This document shows, one piece after another, positions 36,317 through 49,315 of a stretch of 64,000 nt of DNA. A program made the translations under genes and the position numbers. The DNA is from Azadirachta indica (lineage: Eukaryota; Streptophyta; Magnoliopsida; Sapindales; Meliaceae): positions 13,038,350-13,102,349 of the forward strand of contig CM040452.1 in NCBI GenBank assembly GCA_022749755.1, read 5' to 3'. Under the pieces are notes generated by a model, which did no database searches, was not told the DNA's origin, and worked only from the letters and a program-made list of their open reading frames with translations. Each line of letters starts with the position of its first letter. Positions within the stretch are counted from its first letter, which is position 1.

Positions 36317-38640
36317 GGTCTGAACTTAAGTAACTCGAGCTTAGTTCAGCTGAATGAGATGATCTGTTCCAAGTTCTTGTTAGCAAACGATATTGTGGAT
36401 AGTGTTTTATGAAATCGGGATATTTCTTTGTGAATCCAATCAACTACTTACTTCACCTGTCATCCAAAAGCGTGAATAACACGCGTTCTACAACACCCTT
36501 CCAATAATATTCTTTCAGATTAATTCGTCGGTTCATACTAAATTGAACATCGGGTTAAGTTCTATACATTCCTATTTTTTAAAATTATAAAAAAAAAAAA
36601 ATAAAAACAAAACAAAGTAAGCTGTTATCATTAATTTGCTGATGCCCGCCCAATTAACTGTATTCATCCACCAATAGCTAACACTTGACAAATGAACGCT
36701 TCAACGTACGTGGTTGTGGACTCGAATGGCTTACTATTCAACAAGAAAACGCCAAATGCGCTATTTTCTTCTACGCAAATTAATTGCGGTTCTCAGCTTC
36801 ACACCTAATTTTGTTAATAATCAATCATTTTTTATTTTGATAAATTAAAAATTACTCCAATTTTGAACAAAACCAGCTCTTAACAAGTGTTTGGGCTACA
36901 ATATCATATTTATATCTGTGTCCTGTCATGGATATAAGGAGGTCATTTTACCTAATATTAATCAGATCATATTTTCATATTACCACCTGCCTAATATTTT
37001 GTATCTATTAATTTTCGTTCATTAACTTTGATAATCAGTGAGACAAAATTTCATGCGACTGGTTTAATCTTTTATAATACTATGTAAACATTTTATGCTA
37101 CTACTGTTGAACATTTTTTAATTCTGTTACCAATGTAGAGAATGCAGTTTACATCTTGTAAAATAAAAATAAAATAAAATCGATGATCTACCACATGCTA
37201 ATATAATTATTTGAGCAGTTTTTTCTTTTAATACAATTTAAATTTTGAGTTCATAATTTATCCAACGATTTCTATATTTATGTATCATTTTCATGGGTGA
37301 ATGTAACAGGTAATAATTATATTATTGAGAAGATGCAGATAGTAAAATGGAATTTATCCATTAAATTAGAATTAACAGCATTAGTTAATCCAAAGCTTGG
37401 TTTGATTGAAGCGATAAGATCAAGCTCTTAGGATTTCTCGATCTGTTCTTCATTATCTAAGAAGGATCCCACCTTCCAACCATTATTATAAGCTGAACCC
37501 CGCGACCACCACTGCATTAATTATTATTAATTTGTCATTCGAATTCTGTGTAACCAGCTCTCTTCTCTCTCTCTCTCAGTCTCTCTCAGTTACCATATGT
37601 AAACTTCTTAGCAGGTTTTTGTACTTGAACTGCTTGAGTTTGCAATTCACAGTTTCTCCATCCTTCAAATTGAATTATGTCAGTTACGCCATGTTATTTA
37701 AAAATAATTAATCAAGCAGTAATATATTCCACAGTACTGTTTCTTTCTTCATCAACCTCACATTTTCCCTGTATACGTATACTTAATATGTTGTCGGCTA
37801 CGTGTTGAACATTGTTGCAAGTCTTGTGTAAATGCCAGCCATAGTATATAATGACCAATAGACTTTTTCGTATCTTGAAATAATTATGATATATGAACAT
37901 CCCTCTTTTGAAGAAACACGTTACCGGTAGTATTAGCCCCACTTCATCAGAAACATGTTCATAATTATTATTAATATTTGCTTATAGGTAGAATGGTTAG
38001 GACAAATCATGTCTGCACAAAAAGAAATTTTCTGAAATATGACAAACAGAAAGAGATACTCTAAGAAGATCGAGTTTTTTATACACCTTGGAATAGTTAT
38101 ACATCTAATTAATGAAATTGAAATGCATAATGTATGTGGTTCTCGTTGAATTATGAATATAATTTTTTTTTCTAAATAGATATATCTCAAATAATTGTAT
38201 ACACATTTCCTATTTTGGAAACCAAAATAATTAAGAACACTTAATGATGAGTGATTGAAAAGGAGAAAGACGGGGGAAGTGTGCAGATGGGAATACTAAT
38301 GTCCTAATCATATGAAGGCAAATCCATACAATATTGATAAACAGAAGCTAAATTAAGTAGATAATTAGCTAATTTCTTGAAAAGCAGCTAAAATCCATGC
38401 AAACAAAGAACAAAATTAAATCCATGCAAATTCTAGATCCAAAGTCTTTCGCATAATCATTAATATTATCAGTGAAAATCTAGCTTTGGATTGGTCGGGG
38501 GTGGGGCACAGTTAGGGTTTTCTTTTTCAAAAGTGACAGTTGTGTGCATTAACTGCCTCAACACGGTTTTTAGATGAGAAGATGAACAAAATTTAAGAGC
38601 TCAACCGTACTCTTTCTTACATTTTAGACTCTTAAATCTC
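36317..38640. other. Intergenic region, no gene seen
   Basis: This AT-rich stretch includes a CT-rich tract at about 37560-37590 and the promoter of the glycine-rich protein at its end. The ORFs in it are short, unsupported and not splice-joinable to anything I recognise. Confidence 0.55.
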
Positions 38641-38647
38641 TATATAA
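38641..38647 (+). promoter_or_regulatory. TATA box of the glycine-rich protein gene
   Basis: TATATAA lies 58 bases before the first in-frame ATG at 38705. A short leader follows, as in many strongly expressed plant genes. Confidence 0.65.
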
Positions 38648-38704
38648 TCCCTGCTTCGACCACCCGTTTCTCATCAAAAGTACATCTACTGCATTATAAA
38701 CAAG

Positions 38705-39211
38705 ATGGCTACTTCTAAGTGTCTTGTTGTGTTGCTTCTTGGTGCTCTAGTGTGCTCCATTAATGCCAGGAAGCTTGTGAATGAAAAGGTTTCTTTTGAT
38801 GATCAGAAAAACTTCATTCACCATCCTAGATTTGGCGGCGGCCTTGGTGGAGGAGGTGGTGGTGGACTAGGTGGTGGAGCAGGAGGTGGGTTAGGTGGTG
38901 GAGCTGGAGGTGGACTTGGTGGGGGAGCTGGTGCTGGTGGTGGGCTAGGTGGAGGTGGTGGACTTGGAGGAGGTGGTGGTGGAGGTCTTGGTGGTGGTGG
39001 CGGAGGAGGAGTAGGTGGAGGAGCAGGTTTTGGCGGTGGAGCTGGATTTGGAGGTGGTGCTGGTGCTGGTGGTGGACTAGGTGGTGGAGCTGGAGGCGGC
39101 GGTGGTGGAGGCTTTGGCGGTGGTGGTGGACTTGGTGGAGGTGCTGGAGGTGGCGCCGGTGGTGGTTTTGGTGGCGGAGCTGGTGGAGGACTTGGAGGTG
39201 GATTGCCTTGA
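38705..39211 (+). CDS. Secreted glycine-rich protein (cell-wall type)
   Basis: This intronless gene encodes 168 aa. Residues 1-21 (MATSKCLVVLLLGALVCSINA) form a clear signal peptide. A short charged spacer follows, RKLVNEKVSFDDQKNF, and then from about residue 43 an almost pure glycine domain built from GGGLGGG, GGGAGGG and GGGFGG units. This is the structure of class I plant glycine-rich proteins, which are exported and deposited in the cell wall. The DNA of the repeat uses GGT and GGA triplets, is strongly purine-skewed and prone to length change. A TATA box lies 58 bases upstream, and AATAAA-like signals occur at about 39360. Specific tissue and partners cannot be told. Confidence 0.92.
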   Translation: MATSKCLVVLLLGALVCSINARKLVNEKVSFDDQKNFIHHPRFGGGLGGGGGGGLGGGAGGGLGGGAGGGLGGGAGAGGGLGGGGGLGGGGGGGLGGGGGGGVGGGAGFGGGAGFGGGAGAGGGLGGGAGGGGGGGFGGGGGLGGGAGGGAGGGFGGGAGGGLGGGLP

Positions 39212-39640
39212 AGACCATATATAATTAAGCTACTAAGTCTTGTAGTAACTATTCATTGTTGAAGCTGTCTTATTTGATATTATCCTTTGCTTCTTCGTAT
39301 TACCGTCAAAGTTTAATTAAGTTCTGTTTTCTTTGTCTTCGTTCTCAAATGTTAATGAAGAAATAAAGCGTTTCATTAGTAATGCTCGAGCTTTACCACT
39401 GTTATGTTTTTCTTTGTCCTTCCGCCTTTATATTTTTGTTATATATGTTGAGCAGAGAAGAACAGTTAATACCCCAGTAAATTAGGAAGAAAATATAGAG
39501 AATTAAGGAGCTAATCTTAATTCTTACATGTACTTAATAGTAACTTCAGAATGGTGTCTAAAAAAACATTAATTTCAGAATAATACAGATTAAAAATTGG
39601 TACATTTTTATTGAACGGGCAACCGGCATTTACATGTACG

Positions 39641-39672
<32 letters not shown>

Positions 39673-41040
39673 TAGAGCAGAGCAACTGTTTAACTACGTA
39701 CTTTTTTAGATCCGGAACTTGATCGAAACAACAATAGTGATCGATGAATCAGAAACAATATCATATTTCTTTCATCATCATTTAACCGATTATATATATA
39801 TATATATATATATATATGAAGGAAGCTCCTCGGATATTGTCATGGGCACGTGGTTAATTCATGCATGCAGCTGCGCAGAATCAGTGAGCTTTTTCAGCAG
39901 TCTCTAGATGAAGTTGCCTCATATATTGCCGTACGTAGATTTTTAAGGCAAATGACAATTAATGGTGGTTGAGTGAAAGAGAGAGCTGCTACCTTGCCTA
40001 AGTGGTCCAGTTAGACCTAACCATACGGAAATTCTTTCCCCCGTCGCTTCAATCCAAGCTAGCAATGAATAGTTAAGCAACAAAACAAATTAAAAAGACG
40101 TAGTTAATTACCAAATGACAATTAACTATATATATATATATATATATATGCATAACAAAACCTTTATTTTTGCTTAAAGTTAATGCTGCTATGCTCCGAC
40201 GACTACAAGAATTTTTAATGTACGTAGCAAGGCTCAAAATCATGCGTCTAAAGAAGTTTCAACTCACTTCTATTGCAGCACAATTTAGAATTCAATTCTA
40301 TTTCTCATATTCCCTTTCCATAAAGTTTTATCACATTTTCATAAAACCTTAAAATTAATTAACCTCAAAGTCGAGGAGTAGAATGGAGGTAGTAGTTGAA
40401 ATAGCCTTCTCGGCCTCATTTTATGCTACTACTTACTTTCTCAGTTTTTAATGGAACTATTTATTTTTTAAGTTAGTTATTATCATTTATTTTCATGACA
40501 ATAGATATTTAAGCGTTTGGTTTGAATTTAACTAATTACGACTCGAATATTGGGTTCGGATTACCCATTTAATATGCCATATAATCACCTTTTTATAATT
40601 AATGCCATTTCTAAAATAATATGTTGTTATCTGGTTATTATAACTAGTGATCGATCTGCAAAGTCAATTGAACGTAAATACAAAAGTTTTTGATTATTCA
40701 CAAAAACTCACGTTGAGAGTGGGCCATGCATAACTTCGGCCTGCCAAAGCATTAGATATTAGTTTATTACTTTGAGGCCCAATGATTGCATATATTGGGT
40801 AGGAGGAGCCCACTAACCTGAGCGAAACGCACCGTTTGTCTCTAACTTACCATTTTAACTCGCACTACAAATGGAAACCATGCCGCTCTTATTTTCACTT
40901 TCTCATTCGGGCCCAATGAAATCACGACACGTCACGAGCTCAGTAAACTTGCCTCACCAGATACCAAAAATGGTGCCAGAAAGCATGTTCGCGGCCTCTC
41001 TCTAAAACGCGAGCGATTAAAATCTGAATACCCTAACAAT
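39212..41040. other. Intergenic region with three (TA)n blocks
   Basis: No gene is seen. Three TA dinucleotide repeats of about 22-27 bases lie at about 39638-39664, 39790-39817 and 40128-40150. The last 250 bases are less AT-rich and should contain the promoter of the E2 gene. Confidence 0.55.
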
Positions 41041-42100
41041 CATTCAACCAACTTTATTTTGCAGACTCTCTCAAAACGTAACTTCTCTGTTCGATCATTC
41101 AGGTCAAAGCTTCTACGTCTCATATTCTACGCTTTTCTTTCTTGTTGATTTTTTCCGTTTGGTTTCCTGGAAAGAAGAGAGCTAAGAATACTGTTGAATC
41201 TGTTTGTTTTATGTTGCTTTCGTTTTCAAATGAAAAATAAAGTCACTGAATTTACTCGTTTGAGCTTAGATTTGAAATTTGGATTCTCTCTGCTTTCCTA
41301 CATTTTCTCAGCAACCTAACAGACTAGCATAAACTTGTACATATTTGTTAGAGATTGTTTTTGTGCACTATCTGTCACTTGATGTAGTTAAATCTCATGC
41401 AAAAAAAAAAAAAAAAACTATTGTGAATTGAATTGAAGGTCTGATTCATTATGTTTCCCGTTGCTACATTTTATCAGAATGTATGACTATAACTAAATAT
41501 TGTTGGAGGGACAGTAATGTTGTTAAATCTACATTTGGACTTATGCTTTTCTTCTGCTTCTCGTGGCATCCAAAGTAAATATTTTACCTTCACAGAAAAA
41601 TATATATACATATGTGCTTATATTTTTTTTTTGTATATTTATCTCTAGAATTATGCTACTCCGTAACTTATGGAGTTACAGTAAGATCTTTTAATTGTTA
41701 AACTAAACCTTTGAACACCAAATGCATTCCTTGTATCTGGAAGGTGCGCTAAATGTCACATTAAATGAGTAATTGTATCCATTATATATATCAAATCATA
41801 TTTCATATATGACACAATTTTGTTCAGTAGCTGCACTTTTTGGTAAACTTATAACTTGGAGAGTGGAATGAGTAGCTTTAGATTTTGAAATCCAACTGTT
41901 GGTTGATTTCATAAATGGTAAAACCTTATACCAAGTTGTTGGGCAATATAAATTAAACATGAAGAAAAGAATTTGAATTAGGTGAATATGGTCCTTTCTA
42001 TATTCTGTTTACTTACTGAGACCATATAAAAATTTTATTGTTCATGTCTATTGAGGTTTTGTTATTGCTTTTTGTAATTGTGAAGCAAGATACATAAGCT
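41041..42100 (+). promoter_or_regulatory. Probable 5' UTR with leader intron of the E2 gene
   Basis: Pyrimidine-rich transcript-leader-like sequence at about 41040-41102 ends in CATTCAG|GTCAAAG. A long T-rich stretch follows, ending in GAAGCAAG at 42089, just before the ATG at 42101. I infer a leader intron of about 990 bases. Transcript data would be needed to fix the ends. Confidence 0.4.
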
Positions 42101-45100
42101 ATGATGTGGAGTGTTATACGGAGAAGAGTTGCGAGTGGAGGCTCGTCTGCTTCGGTTAGAATTGATATTTTTATATTATCTTGGTGGAAATTGGAATTTG
42201 ATTATGCATAATGATTTCCTTCTGTGTTTATCTTTTTAATTATTTCTCAGATTATGGGTCGCTCAACACAGACAATTTCGCCTGCAGTGTCTGCGTCTAG
42301 AGTCTCATCTGTTGCAGGAAAGGAGGTGCAGATTTCTTTCTTTATTGTACTGTATTTTGTGTTTTTCTGTCGTGTCCTTGTCTTAGTGATATGGGCATAT
42401 CTGGTATGTTATTGAAGTAAGCTAATTTATTATAGCTTTACACGTATATTTAAGTACACATTCTTTTATATCTATTTATGTATATATGTACTGGTAAATG
42501 TGTATATATTACAATTTCTTTTACAAGATTTACATTTCAAGCCTGTGCACAGATATTACTCCATCCAAGAGGATTAGGACATGTCCGAAATTTTAGTAGT
42601 TTAATGTTACCAGGTAATCTTATGGGTATTTTATTTTACCTCCTTGGCAGTGGCTAATGTATAGCAATACTCTATTGATCAATGTTGTGACTAATAAGTA
42701 GAAAATTTTTGGCTATTGCAGGGTGCTCTGTAGGTTGTGGGCCATTGAGGTTGGTGACACTTGTGTGTAATTTTCCTCATCATTTTATGGACTTTACTGT
42801 AAGAAGTGTTTTTGAGGATTACTCATTTAAGAATGGTGACATTATGGGCAGGGGACAGCGCATTATAAGTGCCAATTTGTAGCACTTTTTTTCTTAAACT
42901 CTTTCACTTTGCTTGTCCCTGTATCCAACTAGGACTAGATTTAAATGCTTGATCCCAAGCCTGAATGACAATATATTGTGTCTGTCGTAAGCTGCAGCTT
43001 TCGACTCACTTGAAGGAGAAACTTTTAATTTTTTAAGAAATTAAATTCATTTCTTAAGCATTTCAATAAGCTTCCTTGTCACTGGGCTTTCTGAGATCCT
43101 TAGAAGGGTACATGGTCTGTTTTCAGTCTGAGCTTTCAGACACACCCGTTTTGAGACTGATCTAGTGATTCATTACTTTTAGGATAATATGGGCAGTCTA
43201 CTTTCTAATCGCTTTATTTCATTTGATAAGTAGAGAATAAGTTTTCAGTAGTTGGTATATTTTTATTTATTCAGAATCAGAAGAGAATTAATTATTGACA
43301 GGTTAAAAGGATAAAATGAATTTATGCAAATGGGCATGTTTTTTCTTATCAGTTTGCTGCTGCTCTTGAATTTTCTTTTTCTCATTACCTTGTGGGCAGG
43401 GATGTCATTTCCAGCACCCAGGCAGCAACTAACATCCAAGTATGGAGCCGGCCATTTTCTTCAGAGGGAGGTGTGACATTGACTGCCTTCACTAAGTGAC
43501 TTTGTTTAAGCTTTTGTTTTTTCTAAAAGTTTCTGAAATGCTATGGATGAGATTGAGATGGATACTTGCTGAATCTTGTTATTTATTTATGAAGAGGAAG
43601 GATCAGCGCTTGCTTAATGTTTTTAGAAATAAAATTTATTGTGAGTCCCAGAATTTTCCTGATATTTATCTTTATTCATGTGTTACGAAGGGGATTTGGT
43701 TGATGCTGTTGTACCTCTTATGGGTGAATCTATAACTGACGGTACTTTGGTGAAATTCTTGAAGAGTATGTTTTACCAGTACTTATTTCTCAATACCACC
43801 ATTTACTAAATTTTTAATTTATTCTTATTTGTGAATACTTGAATATGTGTGTTTCTGGTATTTTGAGAACAGGTCCTGGTGATAGAGTAGAAGTTGATGA
43901 ACCGATTGCCCAAATTGAAACGGATAAGGTGATTCCCCACCCTACCTCACTTGTTGCTGTTGTTGAGGTAAACTGGTTTATTTTACTAACTTGTAACACT
44001 AATTTTCCATCAGGTAACAATTGATGTTGCCAGTCCAGAAGCAGGTGTTATTAAAGAGGTAAACAATTCCTAATACCTTTTCTTTCTTTGTTCCTTCTTT
44101 TTTAGTGCATATGGCTTCCTTTTCCCCCATTCTCTTTTGGGCTTGTTGGCTGATAATGTTCCTAGCGGTAACCATAGCTTTGGTACTTAATTATTTGCAG
44201 TTTGTAGCCAAAGAAGGGGAGACTGTTGAACCAGGTACCAAGATTGCTGTCATTTCAAAGTCTGGTGAAGATGAAGCTCATGTAGCTCCCTCAGAGAAGA
44301 TACCAGAAAAAGCTTCTTCTAAGCCACCTCCTGCTGAAAAGGTCAATGAGGAGAAGCAGCAGCCTAAAGTTGAAACTACTTCTGCCAAAGAGAAGCCTAA
44401 AGCACCATCTCCACCACCTCCTAAGCGCTCTGCTACTGAGCCCCAGCTTCCTCCGAAGGAAAGGGAAAGACGTGTAAGTCTCTTGTGGTTTCCTATGTAT
44501 TCAGAATATTCTTTCTCAAAGTTTATTAGTTTAATATCAATGAACTTTAAGAAAGCTTTTGATAGATAATCCTTGATGGTCTGACTTGTCAGTTCAATAT
44601 GCTTGTGATTGAAGGTTCCTATGACAAGGCTAAGGAAACGAGTTGCCACACGATTGAAAGACTCTCAAAACACATTTGCAATGTTGACAACATTCAATGA
44701 AGTTGATATGTAAGTTCAATCCTTGCCAATGTGACTGGTGGCCCATCTCACTTTTTTCATTTTTAGGGTACTTAGGTATTAGAATTTTTGTTATCATATC
44801 TGCTTCTTGTGATGATTTTCTTTAAAGAGATTATCTCATTTCTTTGTATGGTGCTTAATCTAGGAGTAATTTGATGAAGCTCCGGTCGGAATACAAGGAT
44901 GCTTTTTACGAAAAGCATGGAGTCAAATTGGGGCTTATGTCAGGTTTTGTGAAAGTATGCATTACTTTGTACCTATTGAATTACTTACATGGAATGTAGA
45001 TGAAGAGTTGCACAAGTTTCTTGTTAGCTAACATATTAATTTCACTTATAAATATTTCAGGCTGCAGTTAGCGGGCTCCAGAATCAGCCTGTTATAAATG

Positions 45101-46217
45101 CAGTTATTGATGGGGATGATATCATATATAGAGACTATGTAGACATCAGTATAGCCGTTGGTACTCCAAAGGTTTGTCAGAATAATTACATGTTTGCAAC
45201 ATTAATTACAAATGAAGTGGAAGCACTCCGAACAATGCCCTTTATTTGGCACCTTCTCTAGGTGGCTTTTTGATTTTTCTGATTAGCTCTTTGTATATTG
45301 GCACTATCCCTCTTCAATTTTCCGAGTCTCCCTGATTATATCACTAGCCCTGAAAGCATACTGAAAATATGAATTTAATTATAATCTATTAGAATATGAA
45401 TTGAATTATCAGCTATATCACAATGACCTGTCAATGCATATCGGTTATAGGTGTCTGTGGGTTATTTTAGTGTAACTGTGAAAGTATTTCTGCTTTGATA
45501 TTAAATTAAAATAAACTCTATTAACATTTTTCTTGTGCAAATGGTGAAGGTGCATCATCCGTGTATCTTTAACTTTTCATTTTCAAAATTTTCCTCTTCA
45601 GGGCCTTGTGGTTCCAGTAATCCGCAATGCTGATAAGATGAACTTCGCTGAGATAGAGAAAGAGATTAACACCCTTGCAAAGAAAGCAAATGATGGATCA
45701 ATATCAATTGATGAGATGGCTGGAGGTTCGTTTACAATATCTAATGGTGGTGTCTATGGAAGCCTATTGAGTACACCTATCATCAACCCTCCTCAGGTTT
45801 GGGCATTTGCTTGTTGTTACCCATGTTAAACTTTTTATATAATTTAAAATTTTTATCTCCATGCCTAAGTTGCTGGCTAATCTACTTAGATGGTCTTGTT
45901 TTTGGAGAGTTAAAAGAGGAAAGCAAAATGAATGTGTGCATTTTGTTGTTCTCTCATTTATAGTATTGGACTTTCCAGGGCGATTCCAAAAAACAAAAAT
46001 CTAACTAATGAACAATTTTTTGTAGTCTGCCATCTTGGGTATGCACTCAATAGTGACTCGTCCAATGGTTGTTGGTGGTAACGTAGTCCCAAGGCCAATG
46101 ATGTACATTGCTCTCACATATGATCATAGGCTGATTGATGGAAGAGAGGCAGTTTTCTTCCTGCGCCGTATTAAAGATGTCGTTGAGGACCCTCGCAGGC
46201 TGCTCCTTGATATATGA
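42101..46217 (+). CDS. Dihydrolipoyllysine-residue succinyltransferase, E2 of 2-oxoglutarate dehydrogenase
   Basis: Fourteen coding exons join in phase to 473 codons: 42101-42154, 42251-42325, 42553-42613, 42722-42749, 43400-43470, 43691-43765, 43873-43928, 44014-44058, 44201-44473, 44615-44709, 44864-44954, 45061-45171, 45602-45796 and 46026-46217. The enzyme transfers the succinyl group to CoA in the mitochondrial TCA-cycle complex. An Arg/Ser-rich presequence (about 1-90) fits mitochondrial import. The lipoyl domain is at about 98-175 with QIETDKV and lipoyl-Lys140. A Pro/Lys/Glu-rich linker follows (about 176-245). The catalytic domain (247-473) shows [17 protein letters not shown] and the active-site YDHRLIDG with His444 and Asp448. 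As in animal and plant E2o proteins, I see no separate peripheral subunit-binding domain. Length and wording match the Arabidopsis enzyme. Confidence 0.96.
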
Positions 46218-46573
46218 AGACCATGCTGCTGTCGATGCTGCTATTTTGTTTAATGTCTTCATTTCCTGGTAATACCCAGAATTGCATATGCTGTCTTTTA
46301 TCGGGGAAAAAAAAAAAATAAATACACTTTGAGATTGAAGTTTTGTGGGGTTTAATTTTTAACTTACCCCTTCCAAATGAGAGTTTTTCAATTGCGGCTG
46401 GTGAAGATTGAATTTGAAATGAGAAACTAATTTATACCCAAACTACTGTTCCATCGTTTGTGCTTTAATTCAATATTGACTGGTGTTGCTTTCTGTTTAA
46501 TTTTATGAGAAAGTCTGTCAAATTGCAGTAGATTTTCCTCAATTAGCCATCTCGAAAGTTACATAAAGATTCA

Positions 46574-46995
46574 GTACTTGTTTGGTTTGACTTTTTTATT
46601 GGTCAAAAGGATTTTTTTAATAATAAAAGTTCTTTTTAAATTTTTTAATACCATTCGGTTAACAATAAAAAAGAGTTTTTGAGAATTAAAAAAGCTGTTT
46701 TTCTTCTATTTAAAGAAGTTCAAAATTTAAATTTTTGATAGTAGACCTTTCTTAACTGTTTTAAAAGATAAAATTATTTAAAATATTTTTATTTTATTTT
46801 AAAAATTTTACGTAATTTTTTAAAAATAAAATATTAAAAATTTATTCATTAAATAATTATTTAAATTTTTTTAAAAATCATTTGTGATAATTAAAAAATT
46901 AATAAATTTTTATTAAAATTTTTATTTGTAAAAGTTTTATAGATAAAAATTTTATTTTAAAAAATTTTATTTAAAAAATTATATTAAACGGACTT
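46574..46995. mobile_element. MITE family A, copy 2 (diverged)
   Basis: This 422-bp element runs from GTACTTGTTTGGTTTGACTT to TTAAACGGACTT. TCA flanks it on both sides (46571-46573, 46996-46998). It resembles 61591-62013 over its whole length but has many transitions towards A/T, so it is the oldest of the three copies. It lies about 360 bases after the E2 stop codon. Confidence 0.72.
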
Positions 46996-47472
46996 TCAAT
47001 CGGTTGAAACATAGACATATGAAATGGATTGTTTGGTTTTGACTTTAGTTTCTCTATTAGGTAAGAATTTTTCTGAATTTGTCGATCAGGTATAAGAGTT
47101 GACTTGGAATTTTATGTGAGTATCACATTATTTTAAATAAAAAATTCGACCTTTTAAAAAGAAAGTCTAATAAAATATAATCATTATTTTTCTTATTTTT
47201 ATCATTCTATTTTTAAAAATATATCAATCAACCACAGATTAGGTGGTGACTGGTGAGGTTAGGTAAGGGATAGAAACCATTCACTTTTAACGCGCATGAA
47301 ATGAACTCCCATTTTTAGACTTGCCTCTGTTCGGAAACTGGAAGTTCAAACTCGAATGACGAGCGCGTTGAAAATAAACTCCTCGGACTGAAAGTGAATT
47401 CTGGCCAAAACTAACACATTCAAAATGCTGAAGAGCAGAAGTCCTTTTTCACACTGCCTTCTCAATTTGTGC

Positions 47473-47480
47473 TATATAAA
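47473..47480 (+). promoter_or_regulatory. TATA box of the At4g22030-like gene
   Basis: TATATAAA lies 92 bases before the ATG at 47572, a normal distance for a plant core promoter. Confidence 0.6.
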
Positions 47481-47571
47481 TCTCCATCGAACTCTGATTT
47501 TACGAGGCATTGAATTGAATCCCGAACTCCCCCACTAGAAGCACAATAATAAATCATATAGCAAACTCTTC

Positions 47572-48822
47572 ATGGCCACCCTATATTTTTCCTCTATTGT
47601 TTGTTCTTCCTCGGTTTCTTCTACTTGTAAGAAAACCACTCTACCTGCCTCGAATGTTTCTATCCCTAAGTTTATTGTCAATGGTGGGAATGAGTTGCAA
47701 ACCTTAGGAACAGCTTCTGCCCATGTAGAAATGAAGCCTAAAGTGGAAGTAAAACAGGAACGTGAAGAAGCAACTTCCAATTCAATGTTGTTGCAGTAGC
47801 TGCATGCAATAATGGAAATTGTTGCAGATAGAGCTGAAATGCACAGCAATATTGGAATACAGCGCGATAATTGGAATCGGCTGCTTTTAAATTCTGTTAA
47901 TGGAATGACAGTCACAGCTGCAACAATGGCTGGTCTTGCAGCTATTGGTGGAGTTGGAGCTGAAGAAGCTTTGCTGGCTCTAAAGCTGTGTTCCTGTCTG
48001 CTTTACGTGGCAACTACTGGGATTTTGCTGGTAATGAATAATATTCAGCCATCTCAGTTAGCTGAAGAACAGAAATGCTTAAGATTATTCAAGCAGCTAC
48101 ACAATGAGATCAAAACCACCATTGCAATTTGGAACCCAACATCTGTTCATGTGAAGGATGCAATGGAGAGAGTTTTGGCTCTAGATAATGCATACCCACT
48201 TCCCTTGCTTGGAGGAATGCTTAATAAATTTCCAGCAAGCGTAAAGCCAGCCGTGTGGTGGCCACAAGTAGTGAAGTCACAAGAAGAAAGGGCTGTCGGG
48301 AAGGAAAAGAAAAATGTTTAGAATGGAAGGCTTGAACAAGAAATGAGGGAAATTGCTGGAGTTTTGAAGATGAGAGATACCGCAGAATATGTTAGACTAA
48401 GCAAACTAGTGTTGAAAATTAACAAAATCCTGGCAATTTGTGGCCCTTTGTTAAGTGGTGTTGCTGCAATTGCAACAGCTTTTGTGGGATCAAATTTCTG
48501 TGGTTCACTGGCTGCAATCTTCGGCGTAACATTTGGAGCTATGGCAACTGTGGTTAACACATTGGAGCATGGTGGGCAAGTTGGAATGGTTTTTGAGATG
48601 TATCGCGGCTCTGCCGGATTTTTTAGGTTGATGGAAGAGACTATAGAATCGACTTTGAAGGAAAGAGATGTTGACAAGAGAGAAAATGGAGAAATATTTG
48701 AAGTGAAAGTAGCTCTTAAGCTTGGAAGGAGTTTATCGGAGCTCAAAAACCTTGCAAAAGCTTCAAATTTACTTTCAAACACGAAGAGAGACCAAGAAGA
48801 GTTTGCAAGCAGTCTTTTCTGA
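47572..48822 (+). pseudogene. At4g22030-like protein gene interrupted by two in-frame TAG codons
   Basis: One reading frame of 417 codons runs from 47572 to the TGA at 48820-48822. It is broken only by TAG at 47797-47799 and TAG at 48319-48321; there is no frameshift. The segments read MATLYFSSIVCSSSVSSTCK..., then ADRAEMHSNIGIQRDNWNRL with NIQPSQLAEEQKCLRLFKQL and PLPLLGGMLNKFPASVKPAV, then VLKMRDTAEYVRLSKLVLKI. These match, from memory, the intronless plant family annotated 'probable F-box protein At4g22030', with an N-terminus that looks plastid-targeting and two hydrophobic stretches in the body (about 47900-48040 and 48430-48570). I see no real F-box. It is either a young pseudogene, a translational read-through case, or an assembly or allele difference. 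Confidence 0.8.
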
Positions 48823-49315
48823 CTTTGAGTCAATTTTTTTTTAAGTTCGTCAGAGTGGATCGAATACATATAAAACTTACATAAATTTTTATAATATTAT
48901 GAAAATATATCATTAACCCATTAAAATGTATAAATATAAATTATAGAGGAGAGGGAGGATCCATAGCAAACAAATAAGAGTTTTAAAGGAAACTTGTCTA
49001 CACATGCATACATACATATTCACTGTAATTGTTGTAAGTGAATGTATAAAATAAATATTTCTTTAATTTCTCTAATATATATTATATGTATAGGCGCTTG
49101 CCTCTTCACATAGGATTCGTCATTTTTTATGTTTCACAATAAAAAATTATAAAATATATAAATTCAAATTTTACTATTGTCTGACAAAATATTATACAAT
49201 TCAAATAAAAAAAATGCAAGAAATGATAGACCACTTAACAAAATGATTGAAAAAAGAAAGGGAAGCTCATGTATAATGAAGCATATATATATATATATAT
49301 ATATATAGAAGACTG

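Noticed and set aside
38826..39218. Long His/Leu/Gln-rich ORF on the minus strand
   Set aside because: It is the antisense shadow of the GGT/GGA repeats of the glycine-rich protein. No start context, domain or splice partner supports it.
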